Assembly (NCBI RefSeq): GCF_019059575.1
Contig: NW_024881792.1
Location: 620,001-684,000, forward strand
DNA from: Amphibalanus amphitrite
Lineage: Eukaryota; Arthropoda; Thecostraca; Balanomorpha; Balanidae
Length of the DNA: 64,000 bases
Direction: 5' to 3'
Shown one piece after another: positions 1 to 12,301 of this stretch. Numbering within the stretch: position 1 is the stretch's first letter; the number at the start of each line of letters is the position of its first letter. The notes below the pieces were generated by a model, which was not told where the DNA came from, did no database searches, and saw only the letters and a list, made by a program, of their open reading frames with translations. The position numbers were made by a program, and so were the translations under genes.

Positions 1-3000
1 TTTGGCTCACAGAGCCTTCTCAGCACGCTGATTCCGAAAATCATGGTCTCTAGGGTGGAAATATTGACCGTTCTCGAGATAGAACCCTCTAAAGTTCTTA
101 CCATCCATGACCGGGCCATCCCGATTTGGCTTAAAATTGGCTTACAGAGCCTTCTCAGCACGCTGATTCCGAAAATCATGGTCTCTAGGGTGGAAATATT
201 GACTGTTCTCGAGATAGAAGCCTCTAAAGTTCTTACCATCCATCACCGGGCCATCCCGATTTGGCTGAAAATTGGCTCACAGAGCCTTCTCAGCACGCTG
301 ATTCCGAAAATCATGGTCTCTAGGGTGGAAATATTGACCATTCTCGAGATAGAACCCTCTAAAGTTCTTACCATCCATGACCGGGCCATCCCGATTTGGC
401 TGAAAATTGGCTCACAGAGCCTTCTCAGCACGCTGATTCCGAAAATCATGGTCTCTAGGGTGGAAATATTGACCGTTCTCGAGATAGAACCCTCTAAAGT
501 TCTTACCACCCATGACCGGGCCATCCCGATTTGGCTGAAAATTGGCTCACAGAGCCTTCTCAGCACGGTGATTCCGTAAATCATGGTCTCAAGGGTGGAA
601 ATATTGACCGTTCTCGAGATAGAACGCCTCTAAAGTTCTTATCACCCATGACCGGGCCATCCCGATTTGGCTGAAAATTGGCTCACAGCGCCTTCTCAGC
701 ACGCTGATTCCGATAATCATGGTCTCTAGGGTGGAAATATTGACCGTTCTCGAGATAGAACCCTCTAAAATTCTTACCATCCATGACCGGGCCATCCCGA
801 TTTGGCTTAAAATTGGCTCACAGAGCCTTCTCAGCACGCTGATTCCGAAAATCATGGTCTCTAGGGTGGAAATATTGACCGTTCTCGAGATAGAACCCTC
901 TAAAGTTCTTACCACCCATGACCGGGCCATCCCGATTTGGCTGAAAATTGGCTCACAGAGCCTTCTCAGCACGGTGATTCCGTAAATCATGGTCTCAAGG
1001 GTGGAAATATTGACCGTTCTCGAGATAGAACGCCTCTAAAGTTCTTATCACCCATGACCGGGCCATCCCGATTTGGCTGAAAATTGGCTCACAGCGCCTT
1101 CTCAGCACGCTGATTCCGATAATCATGGTCTCTAGGGTGGAAATATTGACCGTTCTCGAGATAGAACCCTCTAAAATTCTTACCATCCATGACCGGGCCA
1201 TCCCGATTTGGCTTAAAATTGGCTCACAGAGCCTTCTCAGCACGCTGATTCCGAAAATCATGGTCTCTAGGGTGGAAATATTGACCGTTCTCGAGATAGA
1301 ACCCTCTAAAGTTCTTACCATCCATGACCGGGCCATCCCGATTTGGCTTAAAATTGGCCCACAGAGCCTTCTCAGCACGCTGATTCCGAAAATCATGGTC
1401 TCTAGGGTGGAAATATTGACCGTTCTCGAGATAGAACCCTCTAAAGTTCTTACCATCCATGACCGGGCCATCCCGATTTGGCTGAAAATTGGCTCACAGA
1501 GCCTTCTCAGCACGGTGATTCCGTAAGTCATGGTCTCAAGGGTGGAAATATTGACCGTTCTCGAGATAGAACGCCTCTAAAGTTCTTATCACCCATGACC
1601 GGGCCATCCCGATTTGGCTGAAAATTGGCTCACAGAGCCTTCTCAGCACGCTGATTCCGAAAATCATGGTCTCTAGGGTGGAAATATTGACCGTTCTCGA
1701 GATAGAACCCTCGCAGCGAGTCCAGCAGCGAGAAACGGGCCATCTCGATTTAGCTGAAATTTGGCTCACAGAGCCTTATCAGCACACTGATTCCGAAAAT
1801 CATGGTCTCTAGGGTGGAAATATTGACCGTTCAGCCAAATCGGGATGGCCCGGTCATGGATGGTAAGAACTTTAGAGGGTTCTATCTCGAGAATGGTCAA
1901 TGTTTCCACCCTAGAGACCATGATTTTCGGAACCATCGTGCTGAGAAGGCTCTGTGAGCCAATTTTCAGCCAAATCGGGATGGCCCGGTCATGGATGGTA
2001 AGAACTTTAGAGGGTTCTATCTCGAGAATGGTCAATGTTTCCACCCTAGAGACCATGATTTTCGGAATCAGCGTGCTGAGAAGGCTCTGTGAGCCAATTT
2101 TCAGCCAAATCGGGATGGCCCGGTCATGGGTGGTAAGAACTTTAGAGGGTTCTATCTCTAGAACGGTCAATATTTCCACCCTAGAGACCATGATTTTCGG
2201 AATTAGCGTGCTGAGAAGGCTCTGTGAGCCAAATTTCAGCGAAATCGGGATTGCCCGTTTCTCGCTGCCGGACTCGCTGCGAGGGTTCTATCTCGAGAAC
2301 GGTCAATATTTCCACCCAAGAGACCATGATTTTCGGAATCACCGTGCTGAGAAGGCTCTGTGAGCCAATTTTCAGCCAAATCGGGATGGCCCGGTCATGG
2401 ATGGTAAGAACTTTAGAGGGTTCTATCTCGAGAATGGTCAATATTTCCACCATAGAGACCATGATTTTCGGAATCAGCGTGCTGAGAAGGTTCTGTGAGC
2501 CAATTTTCAGCCAAATCGGGAAGGCCCGGTCATGGATGGTAAGAACTTTAGAGGGTTCTATCTCGAGAACGGTCAATATTTCCACCCTAGAGACCATGAT
2601 TTTCGGAATCAGCGTGCTGAGAAGGCTCTGTGAGCCAAATTTCAGCTAAATCGGGATGGCCCGTTTCTCGCTGCTGGACTCACTGCGAGGGTTCTATCTC
2701 GAGAACGGTCAATATTTCCACCCAAGAGACCATGATTTTCGGAATCAGCGTGCTGAGAAGGCTCTGTGAGCCAATTTTCAGCCAAGTCGGGATGGCCCGG
2801 TCATGGGTGGTAAGAACTTTAGAGGGTTCTATCTCGAGAACGGTCAATATTTCCACCCTAGAGACCATGATTTTCGGAATCAGCGTGCTGAGAAGACTCT
2901 GTGAGCCAAATTTCAGCTAAATCGGGATGGCCCGTTTCTCGCTGCTGGACTCGCTGCGAGGGTTCTATCTCGAGAACGGTCAATATTTCCACCCTAGAGA

Positions 3001-3500
3001 CCATGATTTTCGGAATCAGCGTGCTGAGAAGGCTCTGTGAGCCAATTTTCAGCCAAATCGGGATGGCCCGGTCATGGGTGGTAAGAACTTTAGAGGGTTC
3101 TATCTCGAGAACGGTCAATATTTCCACCCTTGAGACCATGATTTTCGGAATCAGCGTGCTGAGAAGGCTCTGTGAGCCAATTTTCAGCCAAATCGGGATG
3201 GCCCGGTCATGGGTGGTAAGAACTTTAGAGGGTTCTATCTCGAGAACGGTCAATATTTCCACCCTAGAGACCATGATTTTCGGAATCAGCGTGCTGAGAA
3301 GGCTCTGTGAGCCAATTTTCAGCCAAATCGGGATGGCCCGGTCATGGATGGTAAGAACTTTAGAGGGTTCTATCTCGAGAACGGTCAATATTTCCACCCT
3401 AGAGACCATGATTTTCGGAATCAGCGTGCTGAGAAGGCTCTGTGAGCCAAATTTCAGCTAAATCGGGATGGCCCGTTTCTCGCTGCTGGACTCGCTGCTC
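1..3500. repeat. 135-bp satellite array, head-to-head inverted
   Basis: About 25 copies of a 135-bp unit, visible from the regular recurrence of ATGGTCTCTAGGGTGGAAAT at 43, 178, 313 and 448. Up to about 1831 units run in one orientation; after it the same unit runs as reverse complement. The junction is out of phase, so it is an inversion breakpoint inside a monomer. Two monomer variants recur: one carries an extra base near the CTCTAAAG box (583, 989, 1529; spacing 406 and 540), the other replaces part of the unit with a GCAGCGAGTCCAGCAGCGAG-type segment (about 1710, 2255, 2665, 2935, 3475), giving higher-order structure in multiples of 135. Because 135 is divisible by 3, both strands stay open as repeated 45-residue ORFs; these are consequences of the period, not genes. 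The array is cut by the window start. Confidence 0.95.
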
Positions 3501-4063
3501 GCTGCTCGCTGCTAGTTTGACAGACGTAGAGCAGAACTAGCAAACAAACATTGCGCCACATTTCGTATGAAACGCGCCATCGCCCTGAAGTTTCTACCAC
3601 AGACGGTAGTTCAACCGCAGCCGTAGTGCGAAAACCCCTGCCCACCTTACCCCACGGCGGAGCTCGGTTGCAATTTGTAAATACGCCGTCCGAGAGACAT
3701 CGAACGCGGGGTATATCAAGGCCGTATATGGCTATATAAAAACCGCATATTTACGTCTGAGCGCTGTTCGGCAACCGGCTATTTTGTGTGCAGGGTATGA
3801 CGTATTTCGCGAGCCGACGTCACAGGCGGTGACGTCGGCTCGCGCGCGAGCCGAGCGCCAACGACAAACTAACGGGAACCTTCGGACACCCTCGGGGCAT
3901 AAACCGCGGAGTAGCATATTGAGCGAGTCTTATAAGGAAAATTCATATATTTTCGTTTCTCAAATGATAATCAGGGTGTCTCTTACCTTTTTACATATCA
4001 TTTAGGCTTACCTAACACTTCAGTTGCCAAATATCTGCAATTTATTCAAGCGAAGGTATTTTC
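3501..4063. other. Flank between satellite and palindrome, no gene seen
   Basis: Short ORFs only, none recognisable. Begins with a few CTCGCTG repeats running out of the last satellite variant. Contains a perfect short inverted repeat at 3808-3844 (separate entry). No promoter, RNA gene or coding exon could be supported. Confidence 0.5.
3808..3844. repeat. Perfect 16-bp inverted repeat with CRE-like core
   Basis: CGCGAGCCGACGTCAC at 3808-3823 pairs exactly with GTGACGTCGGCTCGCG at 3829-3844 across a 5-nt loop. Each arm contains GACGTCA, the sequence recognised by CREB/ATF-type bZIP factors. Whether it acts as a binding site, a cruciform or an element terminus cannot be told from one copy. 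Confidence 0.6.
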
Positions 4064-5009
4064 TATCGTAGAAGAATAACCTTATGCTCACTATCTTTAA
4101 ACAATCCAAAAATTAGCCTAAAATCAATGAATATATTTCGGAAACGTTCCTTCTTCAGTTCAAAAAGTTAACTATACAAGCCACAGAAATGTACAAATAA
4201 TTGAACGTCACAAAAGCGCCGAATTCACTGATCCCACCAACGAATATTAGTCACATTCTCGTGCCATATAAGTAGAATGGCCTCTTTTAATCAACGCAAG
4301 ACTAAAATAACAGGTATACATAAGGTAGCGTAACCAAATACAACTGTATGAGATCACTTGTGATCTAACGAATAACTAATAACTATGCTAGTCAATTTAG
4401 AAACACACAATATAATTACAACTAACATGCAAGGTATACACAACCAACTACTCAAAAGATCGATTGTCTAGCCAACAAACTAGCCATTCAACCAATTATT
4501 CAATCAACTAGTTACACCCATTACATGTAATGGGTGTAACCCATGTAATGGGTGTAACTAGTTGATTGAATAATTGGTTGAATGGCTAGTTTGTTGGCTA
4601 GACAATCGATCTTTTGAGTAGTTGGTTGTGTACACCTTGCATGTTAGTTGTAATTATATTGTGTGTTTCTAAATTGACTAGCATAGTTATTAGTTATTCG
4701 TTAGATCACAAGTGATCTCATACCTACAGTTGTATTTGGTTACGCTACCTTATGTATACCTGTTATTTTAGTCTTGCGTTGATTAAAAGAGGCCATTCTA
4801 CTTATATGGCACGAGAATGTGACTAATATTCGTTGGTGGGATCAGTGAATTCGGCGCTTTTGTGACGTTCAATTATTTGTACATTTCTGTGGCTTGTATA
4901 GTTAACTTTTTGAACTGAAGAAGGAACGTTTCCGAAATATATTCATTGATTTTAGGCTAATTTTTGGATTGTTTAAAGATAGTGAGCATAAGGTTATTCT
5001 TCTACGATA
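4064..5009. repeat. Near-perfect 946-bp palindrome
   Basis: The left arm (4064-4527) and right arm (4542-5009) are reverse complements with only two differences that I can see: one substitution and one 4-nt indel. The 14-nt spacer repeats part of the arm end (TAATGGGTGTAACC). No ORF of note lies inside. The arm length, high identity and tiny spacer fit a foldback transposable element or a recent inverted duplication, and a transcript would form a very long hairpin. A 13-bp word (CGAAGGTATTTTC) occurs at 4051-4063 and again near 5053-5065, but is not a clean target duplication. Confidence 0.9.
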
Positions 5010-5423
5010 TTCAATAATGCTGCTCATTTTAGTACTTCGCCATCTTATTACACGAAGGTATTTTCAGTAAATATCAATAGTATAGACCGAAATCTTTTGA
5101 ATAAAAACTCCAACCAACAGAAATAAAAATAACTTAATTTATTCCAACCATTTCCTACAAATAAACAACATAAAAACTCACTTTTACACACATCATTCAT
5201 AATAAAGCATACTAACACGCCGCTTTTGACAATTGCGGCGTCAAGTGGCGCGCTGCTAGCGCTCTTTTTCGATCGCAGAGACCCTGCACGCGCGCGAGCA
5301 CACTACGTCACGTCCGGGGGGCACAGGTATATGAAAAATCGCAGTGACGTAACACTTTTCTCGCTTCTCATTGGTCAATAGCCCGTTGCCGGGGTAACGT
5401 GCACGTATGTGAGCGCGGGCAAG
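5010..5423. other. Spacer, no gene seen
   Basis: AT-rich then GC-rich sequence without a recognisable coding or RNA feature. Confidence 0.4.
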
Positions 5424-5443
5424 AGTAGGGGAGAGTGGGGCTA

Positions 5444-8017
5444 GTTGTTACAGGGGTAAGTTATTACAAAGGAAATATCTTTAAAAATACTCTTGATATG
5501 GCGCCAATATTTACGCTAGCAGAAAGGTTACGCACATTTTACCGATGTCACTGCAGGCTCAGACCTGGTGGAACGCCATGTCGCCCTGTAGGCGCACTGG
5601 GGTAAGTTGTGACAGCAAAAGTATTTTTTGCTGGCCAACACTTTGGGTCGTTTTTTGTCAAGGTTATATGTGTAAGAATGTTGAATGTATGTTCACAAAA
5701 TTAAGCGATGATTTCTTTTGTAAGATCACCAAGTAAAACGCACTAGCCTCTTCATGTAAACAAACATTTGAGTTCAGTCTTGTGAAAGTCGGCCGCCGCA
5801 GGGCCGGGGCATGTTTAAAGATGGCTACCCAAGACTGCTTATAGCGTGCTCCATTTCACCTGGGCGTAAATTTCGTGCAGAAAATTAAACTGGCAATGCA
5901 TGGTGCCCTTGGCGTCGCAGTAAAGGCAAATCAGATATTGAGCCATGTTTGATGAGCCTTTTCATGCGTATGGAGTACAGTAATGGTTTATGCTTTATTG
6001 TTCTTGCCTTTCAATGAGAAAGGAAAGCATGTTTAGTATTATCCATTAGGGAGGCTTACGATCGGTTCCGATAGGACGGCCAATGACCGTTATAATGATG
6101 AAGAAACTACGAAAAAAGAAGTGTAACATGTTCGATAGGCGTTATCACTAGTGTATTCGCGGCCATTGGGGCGACGTAAGAAAAGAGGAAATCAACTGGC
6201 CCCAAGAACTTTAAATTATCAGTTAGCATGCATCTTTTCCTTGATATGTAGATAATTTACCATTAATTGTTAGAGAAAATTGCATATAAAATCTTCCATT
6301 TATGCTTTTTTCATCGTTTGCATAATATGTTCTTTTACTAAGCTAGAAACACTAATTACAAATAGTTCCCGCATCTCGTCAAGAACAATAGGAAAGGCTT
6401 GAAGTGAATAGAATAATCTAAATGGTTTTGTAATCTATGTGAAGACACTTCTAAAATTGCCTGTAGAAATATTGAAGCCAAAAGTTCAACTTTTTCACAA
6501 GACGGATGTCTATGAACCTATTCAACGTGTGACAACTCAGGGGTGCAGTTATTTTTTTTACATCTTAGTTTTTGTTTACGCGTTTTTAGACGTTTTTCGG
6601 CGCACTGTTGTTGAAGTTACACAGGCCTATTTTACAGCTATTTTTGATTCACAAAACTGCTGCAATTTTTAGAACTTTTTTTTGTGCATATCGACATTTT
6701 GATGGAATTGGAATGCATTAAAAGATGTTTATTCTTGAATCTTGAATGCCAATATAATAACAATGTGAATCGAGCCACGCTCGTAGCGATATATTACGAA
6801 TCAATGATAATAACAGTAACCGGCAGAAAATATGTAGTTACCGCGATTGTATAAGATAATACTACATATTCCGCGTGAAATTGACAGGTGATACCACAAT
6901 TAAAATAGCCTAAACAAATATTGCAATAACTGAAAGCTCATAATACCCGCCTAGCACTGCTAACGCTGACCATTTTCTTCGAACATGAAATGCTTACCAT
7001 ACCATAACATCTGAAGATAATGAACTTGAACCTCGAAAAGCGAGTTGTCCAGTTTCAGTCTCAGTTTGTGCGGTACTGGGATACATTCATTATCAGTGAA
7101 TCAAATAAAAATTGTCCGGGGCATCATGCTGTGATTATATGAACCAGTTAATATGTATAAAGTCTAGTTATTGGCCAAACGTAACGACCACGGAGTCACG
7201 GACCGTAGGTTGACGACCCCGAAATTTAGCGAAATGAAGTATAGGTTCAAGCACTTTAAATAATGTTGGTGCGTGGTGTTGAATAGTGATGTAAATGTGG
7301 CCACAGTCTACAAACACGATAACAAATATCGATTGCGCTTCCGCTTCGCTCAACGAGAGCCATGCTCGTTCTTGCTCATGAAACAGTGCATCCCCATAAA
7401 ATGAAAAGTCTGAACAAATGCATTCAGGTTCCTACCTCTGAATCACCTTATATTGAGATCCGTATCTTAACAGGAACACAAACGCGGCCCATCAATTTGT
7501 CAGTACTAAGGCAACAGCGTCTGACAAGTGACAACGCATCAAATGGCCAACTTCTGACACTATCTACCAATACGGTTACGGCAATAAAATTGCATTGCAA
7601 AATGCAAATAATATTGCACCATTTCCAAGCGCAGCTTGAAACCAAGTGCGACCAGCTAGTGTCATTTTCACAACCAAGTGCGACCAGTTAGTGTCTCGAG
7701 ACACATTCCAACTGCATAGGTACCGCAGTAACCCATTAGGGGCGAAAGGAAACACATGACTTGTGTACGACCAGCGTTCTGTCAGCGTACGACGCATAAA
7801 GCAAACTGCTCAAACAACTGCGATCCCAAACAACACAACACAGAGCTCCGAAACGAATGGTTTACAAAAGTCAACGACTGACGACATCGAAACAGAACGT
7901 TCATCGGGACTAGTCACATGACACGGTCAACCCAGCTAGGCTATGGGTACTAATTGCGCTTCAAATTGACCTCTGACAGCCATTTACTTACGCTAGTTTG
8001 ATGCATAAAACTGTACA
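5444..8017. other. AT-rich stretch without recognised genes
   Basis: Only short ORFs (longest about 75-110 codons at 6439-6672, 7362-7691), with AT-rich composition and no domain that I recognise. A 23-bp local duplication beginning ACCAAGTGCGACC occurs at about 7640 and 7673. No RNA gene or regulatory element is supported. Confidence 0.4.
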
Positions 8018-8239
8018 TTGAAACTCAAGCGGCAGCACATAGGTCTCCATCAAGGTGGTTATATACAACAGTCAACAGAGCACCTCGCTAAAACGAGCGC
8101 GAGCCGCACTGTCACACTGACAGTTAACACTGAGCCGCGAGTCGTGACAGTCGCACTGCGTCATATGCACGCAGATGTCGCACTCACGGCACCGTTGCTG
8201 GCACTGCACTGCGGGTGGACACGCGCGGTGCAGTAGCTC

Positions 8240-8480
8240 CACGGTGTGCGGCTCAACGGAGGGATTATCAGTCTCCGACCGGACAGTCCAGGCGGGAAAT
8301 GCGTTGTCTTCAATCATGACCGCCGTCCCCGTCTCCGCGGAGTGCCGCACGGCGGCGACGCGGCGGCGTCGGATCTTGAGCTGGTGGACACTGGACTCCT
8401 GCCAGAGCTACCAGCTTCAGCCCTTCAGCATCCTGTCATCAGCAAACTCCAGCAGAGCTCCAATGCAACTGGGAAAATAA
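8240..8480 (+). other. Exon-like GC-rich ORF, unidentified
   Basis: A GC-rich island in AT-rich surroundings holds an open frame (8246-8500) whose second half reads like ordinary protein: acidic/hydrophobic LELVDTG, LLPELPAS, then a Q/S-rich end around 8450. It has no recognised domain and no clear splice acceptor. The boundaries given are approximate. It could be an exon of an unseen host gene, a remnant inside the surrounding element, or chance. No function is proposed. Confidence 0.15.
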
Positions 8481-10290
8481 AATTTATGCTGTTCAGCTAA
8501 ATCATGCAAAACATTTCCTTGCACAGGATTCTCTTGCGCAGTTCAGCAAAATCTTCTGTGATATCCATGGCCGTGACAAGAGGACTTGATGCCATTGTAA
8601 AAAAATATAGGTTCATTGGTTCTCATTTACCCACATCGAGCCTCTATAGGTACCATTCATTTGTATATCATGAAGTATGTTAACTACACAATATTTATGC
8701 AATAGACTGACATGAAATATGTAGGAATGGCAAGAGAGATGGGTGAATAAGCTAAATAGGTTGCAGGATTAATTGGCACCAAACAGGTCAGAAAGTAGAT
8801 GTTCAAACAATCTTATTACAAACTACACCAGAGAAAGTCTTTGAATTAGGCACAAAATTATGCCACAGAAATAAAAACAATGCAGTTTTGTAGAGCATTT
8901 CCCAAAAGATAATTGTGATTCAGCCTTGCTCCCATCTGAGATTGAATAAATACAAATTATGAGGTGAAAGTTACTAAAAAGCAGTTTTTTTTTTTAGAAA
9001 ACAGCTTCAATCCATGTTTGCCTGATTTCAAACTCAAGGCAACATCTCATAGCTTTGACAGCATGAAATTTCATTATTGAGGTTACAATTTCCATAATCT
9101 TTTCACAAACAGTGCACTTAATATGGATAACTAACACCAAATCAGCCAACCTTGTATCTTTATCTGGTGAAACTCAAGAAACCAATAAAGCAAACAATTT
9201 CTGAGCAAAACATTTAGGTATTTGACAAGCTCGACTACTGCCAGTGCCATGCAGCCTAATGCTAGTTGTTACAGATTAAATACCTACTTTTCAAATATAA
9301 ATTTGGTAGTTCAATATATAATGAAATACCCAGCTCAATAGAGGCAATTACACTGTAAAAAATATTGACGAGCTATGTGTCAAAACAAGGGTCTCGAAAC
9401 AGTCACCAGGTTGTCAATGCTTCCGGTACCTACCACTTGACTAGTTACCGCTTAGTTAGCTTACAGGCTGAGAACTATCCAGGTCGTTATGATCCGGTAT
9501 TGTGATGATACCCTAGGTGTACCTTTGTTTTGAAGTGCTGAATTAACTATCAAGGTTGTTTGACGTTTGTTTTCGCCTCAATCCGAAACGAGGAAGACCC
9601 TCATCAAATTATTAGGTGAAAGCCAGCCTCAGGATGATCAAAATACTAAGGGTAGTTTTGTCATAGTAATCTGTGAAGGGTGAGGAACAAGCCGTAGCAA
9701 TGCACTCGTCACTAAACCAGCCTGAGATTATTCGCCAGGTAGCTGCTGCGTTTCCCTACTTGCTGAATCATGTTAGCAACTTTCCATTTCCAGACACTTT
9801 TTACGGCAAATAAATTGTTGGGTTATTTGGAAGGTGAATGACAATTTTATTTCTATAAGTCAATACATTTGTATTTCCGATTGCCCTAAAACTTTTTTTT
9901 TAATCGTTTGCGGTAGGTTTTTATTGTTCGCAATAAAGTTGCGCACCCGTGAATCCTTCACTTAATGCGTTCCCGGCTTCCCGGCGCCAGTTGCGCTGTG
10001 CCGTGCCGCGTTCGGTCGGAGGTGCGCGCGTCTGTGCAGTGCGAGTGTTTATCACTGGGCAAACCTGTATCGTTTCCATTTGTGCAGTGTCTAGTTATGA
10101 AGAATTGCTTGCCGATATATGACCTGCAGTGATCGACGTTCTGATTCAATAACTTGCCATAAGCCATTATTCTCAACTAAATCGCGCAGAGACGTTTGCA
10201 AAGTTGTCGAGGGGGGGGGGGAACAAGAGCGATTTTAAATGAATTGCTCTCCATGCAGTGCAATAGGACTTTGGTTTAATTTTTCAAAAG

Positions 10291-10429
10291 TTGTGGAGCC
10301 GCCCCCGGTGTCCGGCCTGGCCAACTCTCTCAAGAACCGACAGCTAACGGATCACTGAAGTTTCACTACGACGATTTCCGCCAAAGTTATGAAGAAAAGG
10401 CAAGTGCAAGAAGTACAAAACTTCTCTTG
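10291..10429 (+). other. Exon-like ORF with possible splice sites
   Basis: After a pyrimidine-rich stretch ending CAAAAG (10281-10290) there is an open frame that includes LKFHYDDFRQSYEEKASA (about 10353-10406) and ends at a possible donor, TTG then GTAATC (10430). The residue composition looks protein-like and the exon would be 139 nt. A second such segment lies at 10481-10603, open and followed by CAG/GTACTC. I do not recognise either protein. They may be exons of a host gene carried in or near the element, or coincidental. Confidence 0.2.
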
Positions 10430-10828
10430 GTAATCAAAACTTAGGTTTGGCAAATTCCAAACCCTAAGTCACTACAATTGTGGATATAAATAAGCTGGTT
10501 ATTGACGGCCAAGCTCTGGCCAATCTGAGGTTCAGACCTATCATCAAGTTCATGAGGCAGCTGCGGTTGGGCGGCTCACGGGCTCCACTGCATAGGCTCA
10601 GACAGGTACTCTACAAAATGTCTTCTGTGTTCTTAGGTTCAGATCTATCTATATGTGCATGCTTCTGATTCGATTGATAACTGTTGACGGGCGCTGGAAG
10701 TGAAAGGTTCGCTTGATATACGAAAGGTGCATTGCAAGAAAGCATATTATTTCAGAAATACACTTTCATTTTATCTTGAGCGTTTTTGGAATGGGCCGGA
10801 TGAATTCGTCATCAAACTGGTAAGAGAT

Positions 10829-10877
10829 TTCGTTTGAAGACCACCGATATTTAATAATATGATGGTCTTCAAACGAA
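10829..10877. repeat. 15-bp perfect hairpin
   Basis: TTCGTTTGAAGACCA (10829-10843) and TGGTCTTCAAACGAA (10863-10877) are exact complements around a 19-nt AT-rich loop. Confidence 0.6.
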
Positions 10878-11315
10878 TTCGCTGGCAAATTCGATGACTG
10901 GATTGGGCGGCGTAGGATCTGCTGGTCATCTGACTATGGGTTGAGCAATACGTTAGTTTTGACCTAGTTTGAGCTTCATTCGTTAAGTAGGAACAAGACG
11001 ATGCTTCTTTTGAGCATCGTCACTAAACAAGCCGCCCTCGTTTTGACATTGTTTTTCGTTATTATTGTTACTAGGTAGGTTGTTATCATACACAGCATTA
11101 ACGAGGACCTGCTTCCAAAACAAGGCAGAAACGCTCCAGCTATTTTTGGGACGTGGTAAAAACTAACCGACACCTGGTAACTGTCATCTGACGAACACAA
11201 AACAAGCCAGGGGCTCGCACCGTGTGTCAAAAGTAGGATGCAAAACTAGCCTGTACCCCCGACATTTAGCGTTGAGAATCATTTGACGAGGGGCTAGTCA
11301 ATATTTTTTACAGTG

Positions 11316-12281
11316 TATGATCATGACAGTAGGTAAGCAAAGTAAAAACAAAATCAAACATTTCTTCTACAGAAAAAAGCACTTGTACCCACTGAACTTA
11401 ATTTTACTAAATCACTTATTTGAATTATCAGTCATCACCAGACTTGCAAAAACTTTCTAGATATTATGCCACAAAAAATAAACAAAGTATCTGAAATTGC
11501 ACAATATCAATATAAGCACCAGCCACTGGAGCGGTATGATGGGGTCTCGCAACTTGAACGTTCGGTCTGTAAGAGCATGCCTGACTTGACTTAACGGCTT
11601 TGAGACATCACCTTTGCAGCAGCTCCTATTCTTTTTTAACATAAACTTAAACTATCATTACCATGCGTTGATGATGAGGTGGCTGGTCTCGGGCGCATGA
11701 AAAGTAGCAGCCCTTCTTCCATTCTATTACCTTGTTTTCACATGCTGCACAAAATGTTTTTTCTTCCACGTTCCTTCTGTCATTATAAAAAATAATAGGT
11801 ATCATAATTGCTTCACTTCTTCTTTATATTCCAAGTATTGCTGCTGCAATTCATTACATCTCCCGTTAGTAAACCATTGCCCTATGGCCGCTAAAGTAAA
11901 TAAGTGGAATGCGCCAGAAATTGTCAAAATCGCGCCAAAATAGCAAACTAAGATGAGAAAAAATAACCGCACCCCAACTCAGCCGGTATTTCGTCGCCTA
12001 CAGCCAAGCTTTCCCTAGTGACCGATAGAGGCGCTGCTATCGATGTCCGCCCGTGCCGCCTAACGTACCCCATATCGTGTATCAAGTTGCCCCACAATTT
12101 TTCAACTTACCCCAAAAATCTTGCTTTGGTTTTCTGAATTTCACATAAAAGTGAATAGTCGTAAAGAAGTGAAAGTTTGCATGTGCTTTCCAAATTGATT
12201 CAGCTAGCATGTGACCAAATTTGGAGCAATTTCATTGAATAGCTTGGCCACTAAGTGCAGAAGACCAAAAAGTGTATCGCA
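11316..12281. other. No gene seen
   Basis: AT-rich sequence with only short ORFs. The last 200 bp carry the GGGGTAAGTT-type subterminal motifs on the minus strand described for the 5424-12301 interval. Confidence 0.4.
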
Positions 12282-12301
12282 TAGCCCCACTCTCCCCTAC
12301 T

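Larger units (their letters stand above)
9351..11315. mobile_element. 1.97-kb inverted-repeat DNA element (non-autonomous)
   Basis: Bounded by a perfect 19-bp inverted repeat: CACTGTAAAAAATATTGAC at 9351-9369 and its complement at 11297-11315. The flanks end/start with TA, compatible with a 2-bp TA target duplication, though two bases are weak evidence. No transposase ORF is present, so it is a non-autonomous copy or has captured other DNA. It contains a perfect 15-bp hairpin (10829-10877), a poly-G run (about 10211) and an exon-like ORF (10291-10429). It lies inside the larger 5424-12301 interval, so it inserted later if both calls are right. Confidence 0.6.
5424..12301. mobile_element. Putative large element bounded by 20-bp inverted repeats
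   Basis: AGTAGGGGAGAGTGGGGCTA at 5424-5443 is matched exactly by its reverse complement at 12282-12301. Inside each end lie further copies of a subterminal word GGGGTAAGTT (5453, 5599) and its reverse complement (AACTTACCCC near 12109, plus CAAGTTGCCCC near 12084). Paired termini with repeated subterminal motifs are typical of class II DNA transposons. No transposase ORF is visible in the 6.9 kb, and no convincing target duplication was found, so it may be a non-autonomous element or two separate insertions of a smaller family. It contains the 9351-11315 element and several exon-like ORFs. Confidence 0.4.

Noticed and set aside
43-3461. ORFs of 60-186 codons with repeated 45-residue units
   Set aside because: They exist because the satellite period is a multiple of three; both strands are open and there is no gene context.
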